A stretch of DNA of 47,570 nt from Eubacterium sp. GTDB lineage: Bacteria > Bacillota > Clostridia > Lachnospirales > Lachnospiraceae. How positions within the stretch are numbered: the stretch's first letter is position 1; each line of letters opens with the position of its first letter. A program made the position numbers and the translations under genes. Positions 10,374 through 19,169 of the stretch are shown piece by piece. Where the stretch lies: the NCBI GenBank assembly GCA_017472565.1, contig JAFUPY010000028.1, forward strand, positions 1 to 47,570, given 5' to 3'. The notes beneath the pieces were generated by a model that was not told the DNA's origin, ran no database searches, and was given only the letters and a program-made list of their open reading frames with translations.

Positions 10374-11555
10374 TTACCGTAACATAAACTGTCCCAGTTC
10401 TTTTTTACTTGTAATACCCAGTTTTGCGTAGATGACCTGGATTCGATTGTTGACCGTGCGGTCTGAAATTTCCATATGTGCAGCAATCTCTTTTACCATC
10501 CAGCCACGGTTGTATAACATGGCAATGGTAAACTCTGTGTTTGTCAGTTTTTCTGGAGCATCCTTTTTCTGATCTTTGCTATGTACTTTGCTCCATCCCA
10601 CTCTAAAGCTTTGTACTTTTTCTACAATCTGTTGATATTCTTTCGGATAGTCTTTTTTCAACAGAACTTCGATCAAGCCCTGCAGCATTCCATGATGCAT
10701 AACAAATATTCCAATCAGGTGATCTGGCTGTGCCAGCTTCCATGCCTTCCTGAAGCGCTCTTTTGCCTCGTCCACACGCATCAGATTCATCAGGGCAACT
10801 GCTGCCATCAAATGAATGTGAATCATCGGAATTGGATATACATTACGACTGATAGCCAGTGCAGTATCTACGATTCCAAGGCAACGGCTGTAGTCCTTTT
10901 CCAGATACGCCTTGTGAGCCAATAAATAACATGCATGAATGCGATATCCCTCTGGGAGATAACACACATATTCCTCTACATGAGGAATTTCTGGTACTGG
11001 AAGATGAAACAGTATCTTTCCTGACAAAGCTCCAAAAATTGACATCGCCAATTCTTCTGGACTAATTTCTTCAGACACGCCCTTTTGCAGCTGTTCCAGC
11101 ATCAAACCCATGGAAAAATTGGCCAGATGCATATGGTTACAGGAAAGGTTGGCAAAACTGTTGATGAATTCTGCCGAATATCGAATCACAGGATCTTCAT
11201 GATCTAGAAAAGAACCTGTGATCTTGGCTGCAGTCTCTGCGTGACCACTGAAAAAATAATATTCGCCCAGGGCAAGATTGCGCTCGTCCGGGTCTTTGAT
11301 TGTATCAATATATGCGCGGCATCCTCCAACAGGAAATGCACTGTTTAGTAAAGGCATTGGCATACGCAGTGAGCTTGATTTTTTATAAGTTGCTGCTTCT
11401 GTCATGTCGTTTGGTCCAGTTACACCTATTGGAATCTGCCAGTCTCTGCCAACTTTGATGGCGCCTGGAAGCTTACCTTCCTTGGCCCACTTCTGAACGG
11501 TGCGGACACCAACGCCCAAACGTTCAGCGGCAGCCTGTGCTAATTCAAATTCCAT
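10374..11555 (-). CDS. LuxR-type regulator with an added N-terminal MerR/excisionase-like HTH
   Basis: 393-residue predicted DNA-binding regulator. The start at 11555 follows GGAGG with a 10-base gap; the frame stays open 14 codons upstream without a site. Residues 1-45 form a MerR/excisionase-like helix-turn-helix (GVGVRTVQKWAKEGKLPGAIKVGRDWQIP). The middle 250 residues are helical and TPR-like. The last 60 residues are a LuxR/GerE HTH (NRGWMVKEIAAHMEISDRTV). Two different HTH domains in one chain is unusual. No receiver or ligand domain is recognisable. It is a single-gene unit whose target is unknown; the neighbouring adhesin operon is one candidate by position only. Confidence 0.8.
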   Translation of the reverse strand: MEFELAQAAAERLGVGVRTVQKWAKEGKLPGAIKVGRDWQIPIGVTGPNDMTEAATYKKSSSLRMPMPLLNSAFPVGGCRAYIDTIKDPDERNLALGEYYFFSGHAETAAKITGSFLDHEDPVIRYSAEFINSFANLSCNHMHLANFSMGLMLEQLQKGVSEEISPEELAMSIFGALSGKILFHLPVPEIPHVEEYVCYLPEGYRIHACYLLAHKAYLEKDYSRCLGIVDTALAISRNVYPIPMIHIHLMAAVALMNLMRVDEAKERFRKAWKLAQPDHLIGIFVMHHGMLQGLIEVLLKKDYPKEYQQIVEKVQSFRVGWSKVHSKDQKKDAPEKLTNTEFTIAMLYNRGWMVKEIAAHMEISDRTVNNRIQVIYAKLGITSKKELGQFMLR

Positions 11556-11601
11556 TATTAACTTACCTCCGCTACGCTGGTTTCCCAGCGAAAACATAAC
11601 A

Positions 11602-11630
11602 TGCGGGAAAACAAGGAACGGTTTCCCGCA
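11602..11630 (-). terminator. Hairpin after the LysR gene
   Basis: TGCGGGAAAAC pairs with GTTTCCCGCA (one bulge) around an 8-base loop, between the LysR stop and the dual-HTH gene. On the minus strand it is followed by TGTTATGTTTTC. Probable terminator. Confidence 0.5.
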
Positions 11631-11675
11631 ACTTCTATCATAGCACTTTCTGGCGAGATTTCCAGTAGGTTTTTG

Positions 11676-12551
11676 CTAATTTTCTATATTTTTCTTCAGA
11701 ATGCGGATAAACTCTTTCACCACTTCATCCGCCTGCTGTTTATATACAATGGTAACCGGATGAGAAGATCCCAGTGGTACATATCCAAAGTCCGGGTTGT
11801 CCAGCGCCCGGCACCAGATATCGGAGATCGCCACCCCAAGTCCGCACTGTACGCCAAGGATCATGGAATCCGTGCTTCGTACAAGCTGGACTTTCGGCAC
11901 AAATCCGTATGGCTTACAGAAGCTGCGGATCAGATCTGTCACAAAGTCGAATTCTTCGTCAGACACAGTCAGAAAGTCTTCGTCTTTGAACGCCGCTGGT
12001 GATGCAGTTGTTTTTTCTGCATGTTTTTTCTTATTAAAAATAAGCACCCGGGGAATGTTGTGGATGACCTCGGAAGCCAATCCTTCTACCCCCATGACCT
12101 TTGGCATAATAGTCAGAACTACATCCTCTTTTCCTGACTGCACTGCTTCTACCGCTTTTCTTGGCTCGTAACTGTTGATTTCCACCTTCACATCCTTGTA
12201 CTTTTTGTTGAATTCTTCCAGTACTGGATTGATGATGTGGGAAATATTGGAGTTGGTCAGAATCCCAAAATGAACCACTCGGCTTTTCTGCTCCAGAGAA
12301 AGTCGTGCACGAAGCTTCAAGTCGTTTAACTGGGCGCGATATTCATCAAAGAATTGGTAGAACATCTCACCGTTTGAAGTCAATTCAATCCCCTTATTCT
12401 GGCGCACGAACAGCGGACAGGCAAGTTCTTCCTCCAGTGTCTGAATCTGACGGCTGACTGCAGGCTGGCTGACATATAATTCCTGTGCGGCTTTGGAAAA
12501 GCTTAGGTTTCTGGCTGCGGCCAGGAAATAATCAATCTGTAAATCGTTCAT
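11676..12551 (-). CDS. LysR-family transcriptional regulator
   Basis: 291 residues, the usual LysR length. Residues 1-60 hold the winged HTH (FSKAAQELYVSQPAVSRQIQTLEEEL), and the rest is the type 2 periplasmic-binding-like effector domain. GAGG precedes the ATG at 12551. The effector is not predictable. The gene is followed by a hairpin and has its own promoter overlapped by a perfect palindrome (12584-12597), so it is probably a single gene that represses or activates itself. A 12-base part of that palindrome also occurs between the aminotransferase and prephenate dehydratase genes. Confidence 0.9.
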   Translation of the reverse strand: MNDLQIDYFLAAARNLSFSKAAQELYVSQPAVSRQIQTLEEELACPLFVRQNKGIELTSNGEMFYQFFDEYRAQLNDLKLRARLSLEQKSRVVHFGILTNSNISHIINPVLEEFNKKYKDVKVEINSYEPRKAVEAVQSGKEDVVLTIMPKVMGVEGLASEVIHNIPRVLIFNKKKHAEKTTASPAAFKDEDFLTVSDEEFDFVTDLIRSFCKPYGFVPKVQLVRSTDSMILGVQCGLGVAISDIWCRALDNPDFGYVPLGSSHPVTIVYKQQADEVVKEFIRILKKNIEN

Positions 12552-12583
12552 GATGAAAACCTCTTTTTCTTAATCAAACAACC

Positions 12584-12606
12584 TTTGTTATAACAAAAAC
12601 ATTATA
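12584..12606 (-). promoter_or_regulatory. lysR promoter with overlapping palindrome
   Basis: On the minus strand an extended -10 (TGG then TATAAT, 12601-12606) is followed at once by the perfect palindrome TTTGTTATAACAAA (12584-12597), placed over the expected start of transcription. This fits autoregulation by the LysR protein; the link to that regulator is inferred. Confidence 0.5.
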
Positions 12607-12646
12607 CCACAAAAAATTATCAAACGTATTTGTTATTCAAATTGCA

Positions 12647-12675
12647 TAAAAAAATACCCCTGACAAAATCAGGGG
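12647..12675 (-). terminator. Terminator of the tRNA-Thr transcript
   Basis: CCCCTGA and TCAGGGG arms with a 5-base loop, followed on the minus strand by TATTTTTTT, 11 bases past the tRNA 3' end. Canonical intrinsic terminator. Confidence 0.9.
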
Positions 12676-12685
12676 CAATACAAAA

Positions 12686-12757
12686 GCTGCTAACGGGAAT
12701 CGAACCCGTGACCTCCACCTTACCAAGGTGACGCTCTACCGACTGAGCCATAGCAGC
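12686..12757 (-). tRNA. tRNA-Thr (GGT)
   Basis: Full cloverleaf on the minus strand: acceptor GCTGCTA/TAGCAGC, D arm GCTCAGTCGGTAGAGC, anticodon loop TTGGTAA giving GGT, and T arm with GGTTCGAATCC. The 3' CCA is not encoded. It has its own promoter and terminator. Confidence 0.96.
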
Positions 12758-12783
12758 TTACCAGCAAAAATGCCGACCATAGT

Positions 12784-12812
12784 ATAATACTATTTGATAT
12801 TATGAATGTCAA
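12784..12812 (-). promoter_or_regulatory. tRNA-Thr promoter
   Basis: On the minus strand TTGACA (12807-12812), a 17-base spacer, then TATTAT (12784-12789), about 27 bases before the tRNA 5' end. Near-consensus sigma-A promoter. Confidence 0.75.
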
Positions 12813-12866
12813 TCATTTTTTCGGAAATTACGTCAATTTAACCTCATATTGTTTACAAATTCAATA

Positions 12867-13835
12867 TCATATCCCCACCACATTGATCACAAACAACGCC
12901 ACGGTTGCGATGATCCACAGCCACATACATGGCGTGGTGAAAAATTGTTTCGCCACTTCCCCTCTGCTGAGTGGGAGTTCTCCCTGATATAACAGGAATT
13001 TTTTACGATTTATGATCAGAAGGACAAAACCGGCAATGCCGCATCCCCAGATTGCCATTTCGTATCCGACAAACCCAAGCAGTGATCCGATTCGTTCAAA
13101 GACCACGGAAAAGTCTCCATAAAGCAGACTTTCCTGCATTTCAAAGATATCCATCCGCTTCATAAACGCCGCAGGAACAAAGCCGCCCAGGAAGTTGAAC
13201 AGCATATGCAGGCCCACACTGTATTTGAGTTTGCCTGTTCTTACATAGACAAATCCAAACATCAGACCGATAAGGGTTGTATAGAACAACTGTGTTAGAT
13301 TGCCATGTGTCAATCCAAACATCAATGCAGATACCACAATTGCCACGCCATCACCAAACACGATCAGTCGGTCAATCAGCACTTTACGGAATAAAAATTC
13401 TTCCACAATCGGAGCAATGATTACCGTAATCAAGAGCACCCATATCAGCTTGTATTCAAAAATGGACTCTGTAATGGATACCGCAAAATCCACACCTGTT
13501 ACATTGGTCAAAATAGTGGTGATAATAATGCCAATAATATTTCCAATCAACATCAGCGCCACTGTCATCAGGTAAATCTGCACAAAATGTCCTTTATGCA
13601 ATTTGTGTTCGTACAGTTTTCTTGTGGGCAGTTTTTTCAACAGCTTTACTGCCACAGGCAAGGCAACAAAGTACATTGGACCCATGACAACCAGCCAATA
13701 CAGCCATTCCTGCTCCAATGCATTTGGTGCAACGACCGGAATCAGGGTAGCTAACACCAGCTGCAGTCCTACCCAGAGAACCAGATATACAAACATAGCC
13801 AGCCCTAATCGGTTAAAAATTGCTTTTTCAGACAT
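12867..13835 (-). CDS. CPBP (CAAX-like) intramembrane glutamic protease
   Basis: 322-residue polytopic membrane protein, predicted seven or more helices. It carries the family motifs: EEFLFR near residue 145 (the Glu-Glu...Arg catalytic motif), FGLTHGN near residue 180, and HMLFNFLGG near residue 220 with the third conserved His and Asn. AAGGAG precedes the ATG at 13835. Bacterial members act in membrane proteolysis or bacteriocin-related immunity, but no such genes are adjacent, so the role is open. The final 60 residues add two hydrophobic segments beyond the core. Confidence 0.88.
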   Translation of the reverse strand: MSEKAIFNRLGLAMFVYLVLWVGLQLVLATLIPVVAPNALEQEWLYWLVVMGPMYFVALPVAVKLLKKLPTRKLYEHKLHKGHFVQIYLMTVALMLIGNIIGIIITTILTNVTGVDFAVSITESIFEYKLIWVLLITVIIAPIVEEFLFRKVLIDRLIVFGDGVAIVVSALMFGLTHGNLTQLFYTTLIGLMFGFVYVRTGKLKYSVGLHMLFNFLGGFVPAAFMKRMDIFEMQESLLYGDFSVVFERIGSLLGFVGYEMAIWGCGIAGFVLLIINRKKFLLYQGELPLSRGEVAKQFFTTPCMWLWIIATVALFVINVVGI

Positions 13836-13924
13836 AGATATCTCCTTTTTCTATGTATCCACGTTTCTATGTATCGAATCTATACTCACAGCCTATGCAG
13901 TACCATCTTTTTTTGTTCATCAGC

Positions 13925-14620
13925 CTACATGACAATTCCCCGAATGATGAAAAATACAATTGGCACTGCCAGAGATGGCAGCATATTTAATACTTTCAGG
14001 TTCTTGATATTTAAAATATTCAGCCCGGAGCTTGCAATCAAAAATCCACCTACGATACAAAGTTCGCAGATCAAATCGTCAGAAATAAATGCCTCGGAGG
14101 CGAATTTTGCAATCATATAGATGGCTCCCTGCCAGCAAAACAGTACCGGTGCCGCCAACAACATGCCCCATCCATAGGTAGATGCAAGCACCATGGAGGT
14201 AATCAGATCAAGGGTCGCATTGGTGAACAAAAAGGTATGATCCCCATATAATGCACTCATGACCGGGCCCATAATGGACAAGGCTCCGATACAGTAAATC
14301 AGAATCCCCGTAGACAACCCCTGGGCCAGATTGGTCTCTGACTTGGAGTGCTTATTGACCAGGTGGTTGAAGCGATTGTCGATATCCAGCTTTGTTCCAA
14401 TCAGACTTCCCAGTGCCAGACTGACAATAAAAAGTACCGGAAACTTACTGTCCGGCATATGGCTGACCACTGCATTGATACCAACACCGCAGGCTGCCAG
14501 TCCACAGGCAATAAAAAGGGCATTCTGATATTTTTCTTTTAATCCTTTTTTTAAAACGCTGCCGATGATACTTCCTGCGCATATCGTACAGACGTTAGCG
14601 ATTGTTCCTATCATAATCAT
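13925..14620 (-). CDS. DUF554-family membrane protein
   Basis: 231-residue integral membrane protein with about six hydrophobic segments, recognised as DUF554 by its GTIANVCTICAGSIIGSVL opening, KFPVLF segment and Gly-rich helices. Some members are described as possible membrane transporters, but none of that can be read from this sequence. The start is uncertain: ATG at 14620 has AGAGAGA very close, and a second ATG two codons on (14614) has better spacing. It is transcribed just after sigH with a 45-base gap and may share its transcript. Confidence 0.8.
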   Translation of the reverse strand: MIMIGTIANVCTICAGSIIGSVLKKGLKEKYQNALFIACGLAACGVGINAVVSHMPDSKFPVLFIVSLALGSLIGTKLDIDNRFNHLVNKHSKSETNLAQGLSTGILIYCIGALSIMGPVMSALYGDHTFLFTNATLDLITSMVLASTYGWGMLLAAPVLFCWQGAIYMIAKFASEAFISDDLICELCIVGGFLIASSGLNILNIKNLKVLNMLPSLAVPIVFFIIRGIVM

Positions 14621-14665
14621 TCTCTCTCTTAATCAGCCATTATCTTATATGGCTCTTATCAAACG

Positions 14666-15277
14666 TTATTTATCCCGAAGCTTACTGATCTTTTGCTTCA
14701 TGCGCTGGAGGGCGTTGTCAATGGACTTTTCAGATTTGCCAAGTATTTGGGCAATCTGGTGATAGTTGTTCCCTGCCAGATGCAGATGCAGCACCTGTCG
14801 CTCCATTGGGCTCAGCACCCGATTCAGTTCTTCTAAAAACTGCTCCATTTCTTCCTGATTGATCAGCATATTTTCCGGATTGTCCAGAGAAGATGCTTTC
14901 AGATGCTCCTGCAGCGGCCCATTTCCTTCCGTGTCATCCTCCACAGACAAAGACACGTAGGTATTCAGCGGCCCATGCTTTTTTCGGGATGCTGCTTCCA
15001 CCGCCTTGTATATCTGTCTGGTAATACAGATACTGGCAAAAGTGGCAAAACTGCTGTCCCTGTCCGGCTTAAAATCCCGCACTGCCTTGAACAGCCCAAT
15101 CATTCCCTCCTGAATCAGGTCATCCGTATCACCGCCCAGTAAAAACATGGTGTTGGCCTTCATGCGGACCAGGTTCTTGTACTTTTCCATCAGGTAGTCC
15201 ATGACGTTGTCGTCGCCGGCGCGGAGCTGGACAATTAGTTCTTCATCAGTTTTACTGTTATATTGTTCGTTATTCAA
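14666..15277 (-). CDS. sigH: RNA polymerase sporulation sigma factor SigH
   Basis: 203-residue sigma-70 family protein matching the Bacillus/Clostridium sigma-H pattern: TDEELIVQLRAGD near the start, region 2 with DDLIQEGMIGLFKAVRDF, ASICITRQIYKA and PLNTYVSL, and region 4 with LSPMERQVLHLHLAG followed by the HTH. The start codon is TTG (15277) after AGGAAG; no in-frame ATG matches the expected N-terminus. Sigma-H drives entry into sporulation in Bacilli and Clostridia, so its presence suggests a sporulation-capable lineage. It closes the cysE-cysS-mrnC-rlmB-sigH group, but a strong hairpin separates it from rlmB, so it probably also has its own promoter. Confidence 0.92.
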   Translation of the reverse strand: MNNEQYNSKTDEELIVQLRAGDDNVMDYLMEKYKNLVRMKANTMFLLGGDTDDLIQEGMIGLFKAVRDFKPDRDSSFATFASICITRQIYKAVEAASRKKHGPLNTYVSLSVEDDTEGNGPLQEHLKASSLDNPENMLINQEEMEQFLEELNRVLSPMERQVLHLHLAGNNYHQIAQILGKSEKSIDNALQRMKQKISKLRDK

Positions 15278-15325
15278 TATTCTTCCTACTCCTACAACAA
15301 AAAAATGTCATCTCCGAAGCGGGAA

Positions 15326-15377
15326 GAAAAATTGCCTCGCGCAAACCGTCTTAAGGTTTGTAAGAGCCAATTTTTTT
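15326..15377 (-). terminator. Long hairpin between rlmB and sigH
   Basis: On the minus strand AAATTG.CTC.CAAACC pairs with GGTTTG.GAG.CAATTTTT, followed by a T-rich end. It sits about 20 bases past the rlmB stop and would end or attenuate the cysE-rlmB transcript before sigH. Confidence 0.65.
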
Positions 15378-15397
15378 CCAGCGGAGGAACAATAACC

Positions 15398-16144
15398 CTA
15401 CTTCTGACTCAATCTCTGGCGCACGATCTCGTATGCCAGCACACCCGCCGCTACCGATGCATTCAGGGAATCAATATCCCCCTGCATTGGGATGGAGGTG
15501 ATGAAATCGCAGTTTTCACGAACCAACTTGCTGACGCCTTCGCCTTCGTTGCCGATGACCAGACCGATCGGGCCTGTCAGGTTCTGGCGATACATCACTT
15601 CACCACCCATGTCTGCACAGACGAACCAAAGACCTTTGTCTTTCAATTCTTTCATAGTGGCAGACAGATTGGTCACCTTGGCTACCGGTGTATAGTTTAA
15701 TGCGCCTGCAGAGGTTTTTGCCACGATGGCTGTCAGTCCTACTGCACGACGTTTTGGAATGATGACACCGTGTGCACCGGCAAGGTTGGCGGTACGGATG
15801 ATGGCGCCCAGATTATGTGGGTCTTCGATGCCGTCTAACAGAATAATGAAAGGTGGTTCTCCCTTTTCTTCTGCTTTCTTTAAAATATCATCCACCGTTG
15901 CATATTCGTATGCGGCTGCCTTGGCAATAACGCCCTGGTGTTTCTTGGTTTCGGAAAGCTGATCCAAACGTTCTTTCGTCACATACTGAATGATGGTGTC
16001 GTACTTTCTGGCTTCTCTTGTGATGGTTTTGATCGGTCCATCCTGACAGCCATCCAGTACAAATAATTTATCAATGGTTTTTCCTGAGCGGAATGCTTCC
16101 AATACCGCATTGCGCCCTTCGATGGTTAATTCTTCGAACCGCAT
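15398..16144 (-). CDS. rlmB: 23S rRNA (guanosine-2'-O)-methyltransferase RlmB
   Basis: 248-residue SpoU/TrmH-family methyltransferase. The N-terminal 70 residues are the substrate-binding domain (EGRNAVLEAF). The C-terminal domain carries the three SPOUT motifs: DPHNLGAIIRTA, GLVIGNEGEG and DSLNASVAAGVLAYE, which form the knotted S-adenosylmethionine site. The family methylates the ribose of G2251 in 23S rRNA. AAGGAGG precedes the ATG. It overlaps the end of mrnC by 19 bases, as in the conserved Firmicutes cysS-mrnC-rlmB arrangement. Confidence 0.93.
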   Translation of the reverse strand: MRFEELTIEGRNAVLEAFRSGKTIDKLFVLDGCQDGPIKTITREARKYDTIIQYVTKERLDQLSETKKHQGVIAKAAAYEYATVDDILKKAEEKGEPPFIILLDGIEDPHNLGAIIRTANLAGAHGVIIPKRRAVGLTAIVAKTSAGALNYTPVAKVTNLSATMKELKDKGLWFVCADMGGEVMYRQNLTGPIGLVIGNEGEGVSKLVRENCDFITSIPMQGDIDSLNASVAAGVLAYEIVRQRLSQK

Positions 16145-16626
16145 ATTTCCTCCTTTTTCAGGCCATCCAATCCAATCTGCACCAGTTCCATGATACGTTC
16201 GAACTGGTCGGACAGATACAGATAACCCATCAGTGCCTCAAATCCTGTGGCTCTGCGATAGTCCGCCATGGTGGCATTTTTCGCCATGGTCGGGGACTTG
16301 GCATTTCTGCCCCGCTTGTAAACTGCTTCTTCTTCCCCAGTCATATGAGGAAGCATGTATTCGATCATCACGGACTGTGAATGGGCTTTCACCAGATGGC
16401 TTGTGTGCTGATGGAGCTGACTGGCTCTGGTATTGCCTCTGCCCACAATCATGGTCCGGATAATCAGGTCGTAAATGCCGTCTCCGATAAATGCCAGAGT
16501 CAGCGGTGAATACGTGCGGATATCCACATCCTTGATATCAAAACATGCTCTGATATAAGAATCAATCTTTATGGAAGTATTTTTTTCCATCTCGTTTTCC
16601 AAGCTTTCTCTTAAGCTCTCTTCCAT
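16126..16626 (-). CDS. mrnC: Mini-ribonuclease III
   Basis: 166 residues: an RNase III catalytic domain without the double-stranded RNA-binding domain, the mark of Mini-III. The signature LAFIGDGIYDL near residue 45 carries the catalytic acidic residues, followed by GRGNTRASQLHQHTS and the YRRATGFEALMGYLYL motif. In Bacillus it matures 23S rRNA. The ATG at 16626 has AGAAGG upstream. It overlaps the cysS end by 16 bases and the rlmB start by 19 bases, so the three are translationally coupled. Confidence 0.92.
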   Translation of the reverse strand: MEESLRESLENEMEKNTSIKIDSYIRACFDIKDVDIRTYSPLTLAFIGDGIYDLIIRTMIVGRGNTRASQLHQHTSHLVKAHSQSVMIEYMLPHMTGEEEAVYKRGRNAKSPTMAKNATMADYRRATGFEALMGYLYLSDQFERIMELVQIGLDGLKKEEICGSKN

Positions 16627-18014
16627 GTTACACCTTCTCTTGTATCTTTTAATACGATGCCCATTGCTGCCAACTGGTCACGAATTTCGTCTGCGCGCTT
16701 GAAGTCTTTATTCTTTCTTGCAGCCTGACGTTCTTCGATCAGAGCTTCGATTTCTTCATCTAACACTTCCGCTTCTTTTTCAATGATGATACCCATCACG
16801 TCGCATAACAGTTTGAGACGGTCATAGATAGCATCCAGATATGCTTTGCTGTTTTCTGCTGAAACGTTTGTGTTGGCAAATTTTACGTATTCAAATACAG
16901 CGGCAATCGCATCTGCTGTATTGAAGTCGTCGTCCATTGCTGCTTCGTATTTTTCTACGTAAGCATCGGTCTGTGCAAACAGTTCTTTTTCTGTGTCATT
17001 CATTTCACCTGCTGCCATACCAGCCAGACGTTTTACGTTTTCTGCTGCAGTTACGATACGTTCCAGACCATTTTTTGCTGCTTCCATCAGATCTGCGCTG
17101 AAGTTCAATGGACTTCTGTAGTGTGCAGAGAGCATGAAGAAACGAAGCACCTGAAGATCGTATTTTGCACCAATTTCACGAACCGTAAAGAAGTTGCCGG
17201 CAGATTTGGACATTTTCTTGTTGTCGATATTTAAGAATGCGTTGTGCATCCAGTATTTGGAAAACTCTACGCCGTTTGCAGCTTCACTCTGTGCGATTTC
17301 GTTTTCATGATGTGGGAAAACAAGGTCTTCACCGCCTGCATGAATGTCAATCTGATCGCCAAGGTATTTCTTGGACATAACAGAACATTCAATATGCCAG
17401 CCTGGACGGCCATCACACCATGGAGATACCCAGTATGGTTCGCCGTCTTTTTTTGGTTTCCAGAGAACGAAGTCTAATGCATCTTCTTTCAGATCACCTG
17501 TAACCTTGATGTCGCGATGTCCTGCCTGGAGATCATCCAGGTTTTTATGAGAAAGCTTGCCGTATTCTGCAAACTTACGTGTGCGGAAGTAAACAGTTCC
17601 ATCTGCTGCAGGATATGCAAAGCCTTTTTCGATAAGAGTAGAAATCATTTCGATCATGCCATCGATTTCCTGGGTTGCCAATGGATGTGTGGTCGCTGGA
17701 CGAACATTCATGTCTGCCATATCTTTTTTGCATTCTTCAATGAAACGCTGTGCCACTTCTTCAGAGGATGTGCCTTCTTCGATGGCTTTTTTGATGATCT
17801 TGTCATCAACGTCTGTAAAGTTTGACACATAATTTACGTCGTAGCCTTTGTATTCCAGATATTTGCGCACGGTATCAAACACGATCATTGGACGTGCGTT
17901 ACCAATGTGAATATAGTTGTAAACAGTAGGTCCGCAGACATACATCTTTACTTTGCCTTCCTCTAATGGGATAAACTCTTCTTTTTGTTTGCTTAAGGTA
18001 TTATAAATTTTCAT
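16611..18014 (-). CDS. cysS: Cysteinyl-tRNA synthetase
   Basis: 467-residue class I synthetase charging tRNA-Cys. The HIGH-type motif is IHIGNARP near residue 36, with zinc ligands in CGPTVYN, CSVMS and HHENE. The KMSKS motif is KMSKSAGNF near residue 270. The C-terminal DALR-like region contains MDDDFNTADAIA. The start at 18014 has GGAGAAG upstream. It follows cysE in the operon behind a T-box whose specifier appears to be a Cys codon, matching regulation by uncharged tRNA-Cys. Confidence 0.96.
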   Translation of the reverse strand: MKIYNTLSKQKEEFIPLEEGKVKMYVCGPTVYNYIHIGNARPMIVFDTVRKYLEYKGYDVNYVSNFTDVDDKIIKKAIEEGTSSEEVAQRFIEECKKDMADMNVRPATTHPLATQEIDGMIEMISTLIEKGFAYPAADGTVYFRTRKFAEYGKLSHKNLDDLQAGHRDIKVTGDLKEDALDFVLWKPKKDGEPYWVSPWCDGRPGWHIECSVMSKKYLGDQIDIHAGGEDLVFPHHENEIAQSEAANGVEFSKYWMHNAFLNIDNKKMSKSAGNFFTVREIGAKYDLQVLRFFMLSAHYRSPLNFSADLMEAAKNGLERIVTAAENVKRLAGMAAGEMNDTEKELFAQTDAYVEKYEAAMDDDFNTADAIAAVFEYVKFANTNVSAENSKAYLDAIYDRLKLLCDVMGIIIEKEAEVLDEEIEALIEERQAARKNKDFKRADEIRDQLAAMGIVLKDTREGVTWKRA

Positions 18015-18095
18015 GTTTCTTCTCCATTCTGGTTTTTTCTCATAATATCCAGTCGAAAACGCTGACAGGATATTTTTATTTTCAATTATGTGCGT

Positions 18096-18785
18096 CTATT
18101 CACTCTTCTCAATTTCTTTCACAAGAATCTTGACCGTCTGCTCCAGATCAAGCAATCTGTTGGTCAAGGCTGCATTTTCATGCTGCAGTGTTGTGATATC
18201 TTCCATAACCGGATCCGGCAATCCAACCTGATCTAAGCTGTCCTGTGGATGCTCATCAATCTTTTCGTTATCGCGCTTTACAATGCGGCCAGGCACACCG
18301 ACTACGGTACAGTTCGGCGGCACTTCTTTGATTACGACCGCTCCCGCACCGATTTTGGAATTGTCTCCCACGGTGAAAGAACCGATGATTTTGGCTCCCG
18401 CACTGACCATAACATTGTTGCCTAAGGTCGGATGACGCTTGCCGGTCTCCTTGCCGGTACCACCCAGGGTAACCCCCTGATACAGAGTCACGTTGTCGCC
18501 GATAATGGCGGTCTCACCGATGATAACCCCGCTTCCGTGGTCAATGAAAAATCCTTTGCCGATCTGGGCGCCCGGATGAATCTCAATGCCGGTTCTTCTT
18601 GCTGCCCGCTGTGAAATCAGTCTGGCCCGAAAGAACTTGCCCTTCTGATACAGCTTGTGGGCTCTTCGGTAGCTTAACATGACCTTAAATGTTGGATACA
18701 AGAAAACCTCCATCGTGGACTTGATGGCAGGATCTCGTTCTTTGATGACCCGGATTTCTTCTTTTACATATTCGATAAATCCCAT
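18096..18785 (-). CDS. cysE: Serine O-acetyltransferase
   Basis: 229-residue hexapeptide-repeat acetyltransferase that makes O-acetylserine from serine and acetyl-CoA, the first step of cysteine synthesis. It shows AQIGKGFFIDHGSGVIIGE with the catalytic His, the LGGTGKETGKRHPTLG loop, left-handed beta-helix repeats and GVPGRIVKR. A 60-residue C-terminal extension looks helical/coiled (TTLQHENAALTNRLLDLEQ). AAAGGAAAG precedes the ATG. It is the first gene after the T-box leader. Confidence 0.95.
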   Translation of the reverse strand: MGFIEYVKEEIRVIKERDPAIKSTMEVFLYPTFKVMLSYRRAHKLYQKGKFFRARLISQRAARRTGIEIHPGAQIGKGFFIDHGSGVIIGETAIIGDNVTLYQGVTLGGTGKETGKRHPTLGNNVMVSAGAKIIGSFTVGDNSKIGAGAVVIKEVPPNCTVVGVPGRIVKRDNEKIDEHPQDSLDQVGLPDPVMEDITTLQHENAALTNRLLDLEQTVKILVKEIEKSE

Positions 18786-19162
18786 ATTACTTTCCTTTCA
18801 AATACAAAGCGGACTACTCGCCTCACAAGAGACGAATAATCCGCGGTTCCACTCTTTTTAAAGATATCTCTATCAGATATCTTTCCCTCTGACACGTAAC
18901 GTGTGTGACCCGTACAAAACTACTAAGCTGTATTCTGACTTTCACTATCCGATTGTAATCGCTCCAGTGTCAATTCAAACACAACTATTCGCCCTGTCAG
19001 CTCCCGAGCGCACTTTCCGAAATCCACTTGCAAAGCTGCTTCCAGCCGATGGCAGCTACTCTCTGATGCTCGTCGATATCGTACTCTTCTCGTTCCATGC
19101 TTTTTTCTCTATGATCGGTGGCAGATGTCTGCAATGGGAACAATGCAAACTTCACCTGTTAA
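18786..19162 (-). promoter_or_regulatory. T-box leader, cysteine type, upstream of cysE-cysS
   Basis: The minus-strand leader carries the conserved T-box TGGAACCGCGG (18841-18851). A terminator follows (18809-18843, arms GCGGAYTAYTCG../..CGARTARTCCGC, then TTTGTATTT), with which the T-box sequence competes. The upstream part has Stem I hallmarks, including GAAGAGTA, AGAGAG and GAGCTG. A TGC triplet in GAAAGTGCGCTC (19010-19012) is the likely Cys specifier codon; that choice is inference. Uncharged tRNA-Cys would bind and allow read-through into cysE and cysS. Confidence 0.9.
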
Positions 19163-19169
19163 CTCTACT

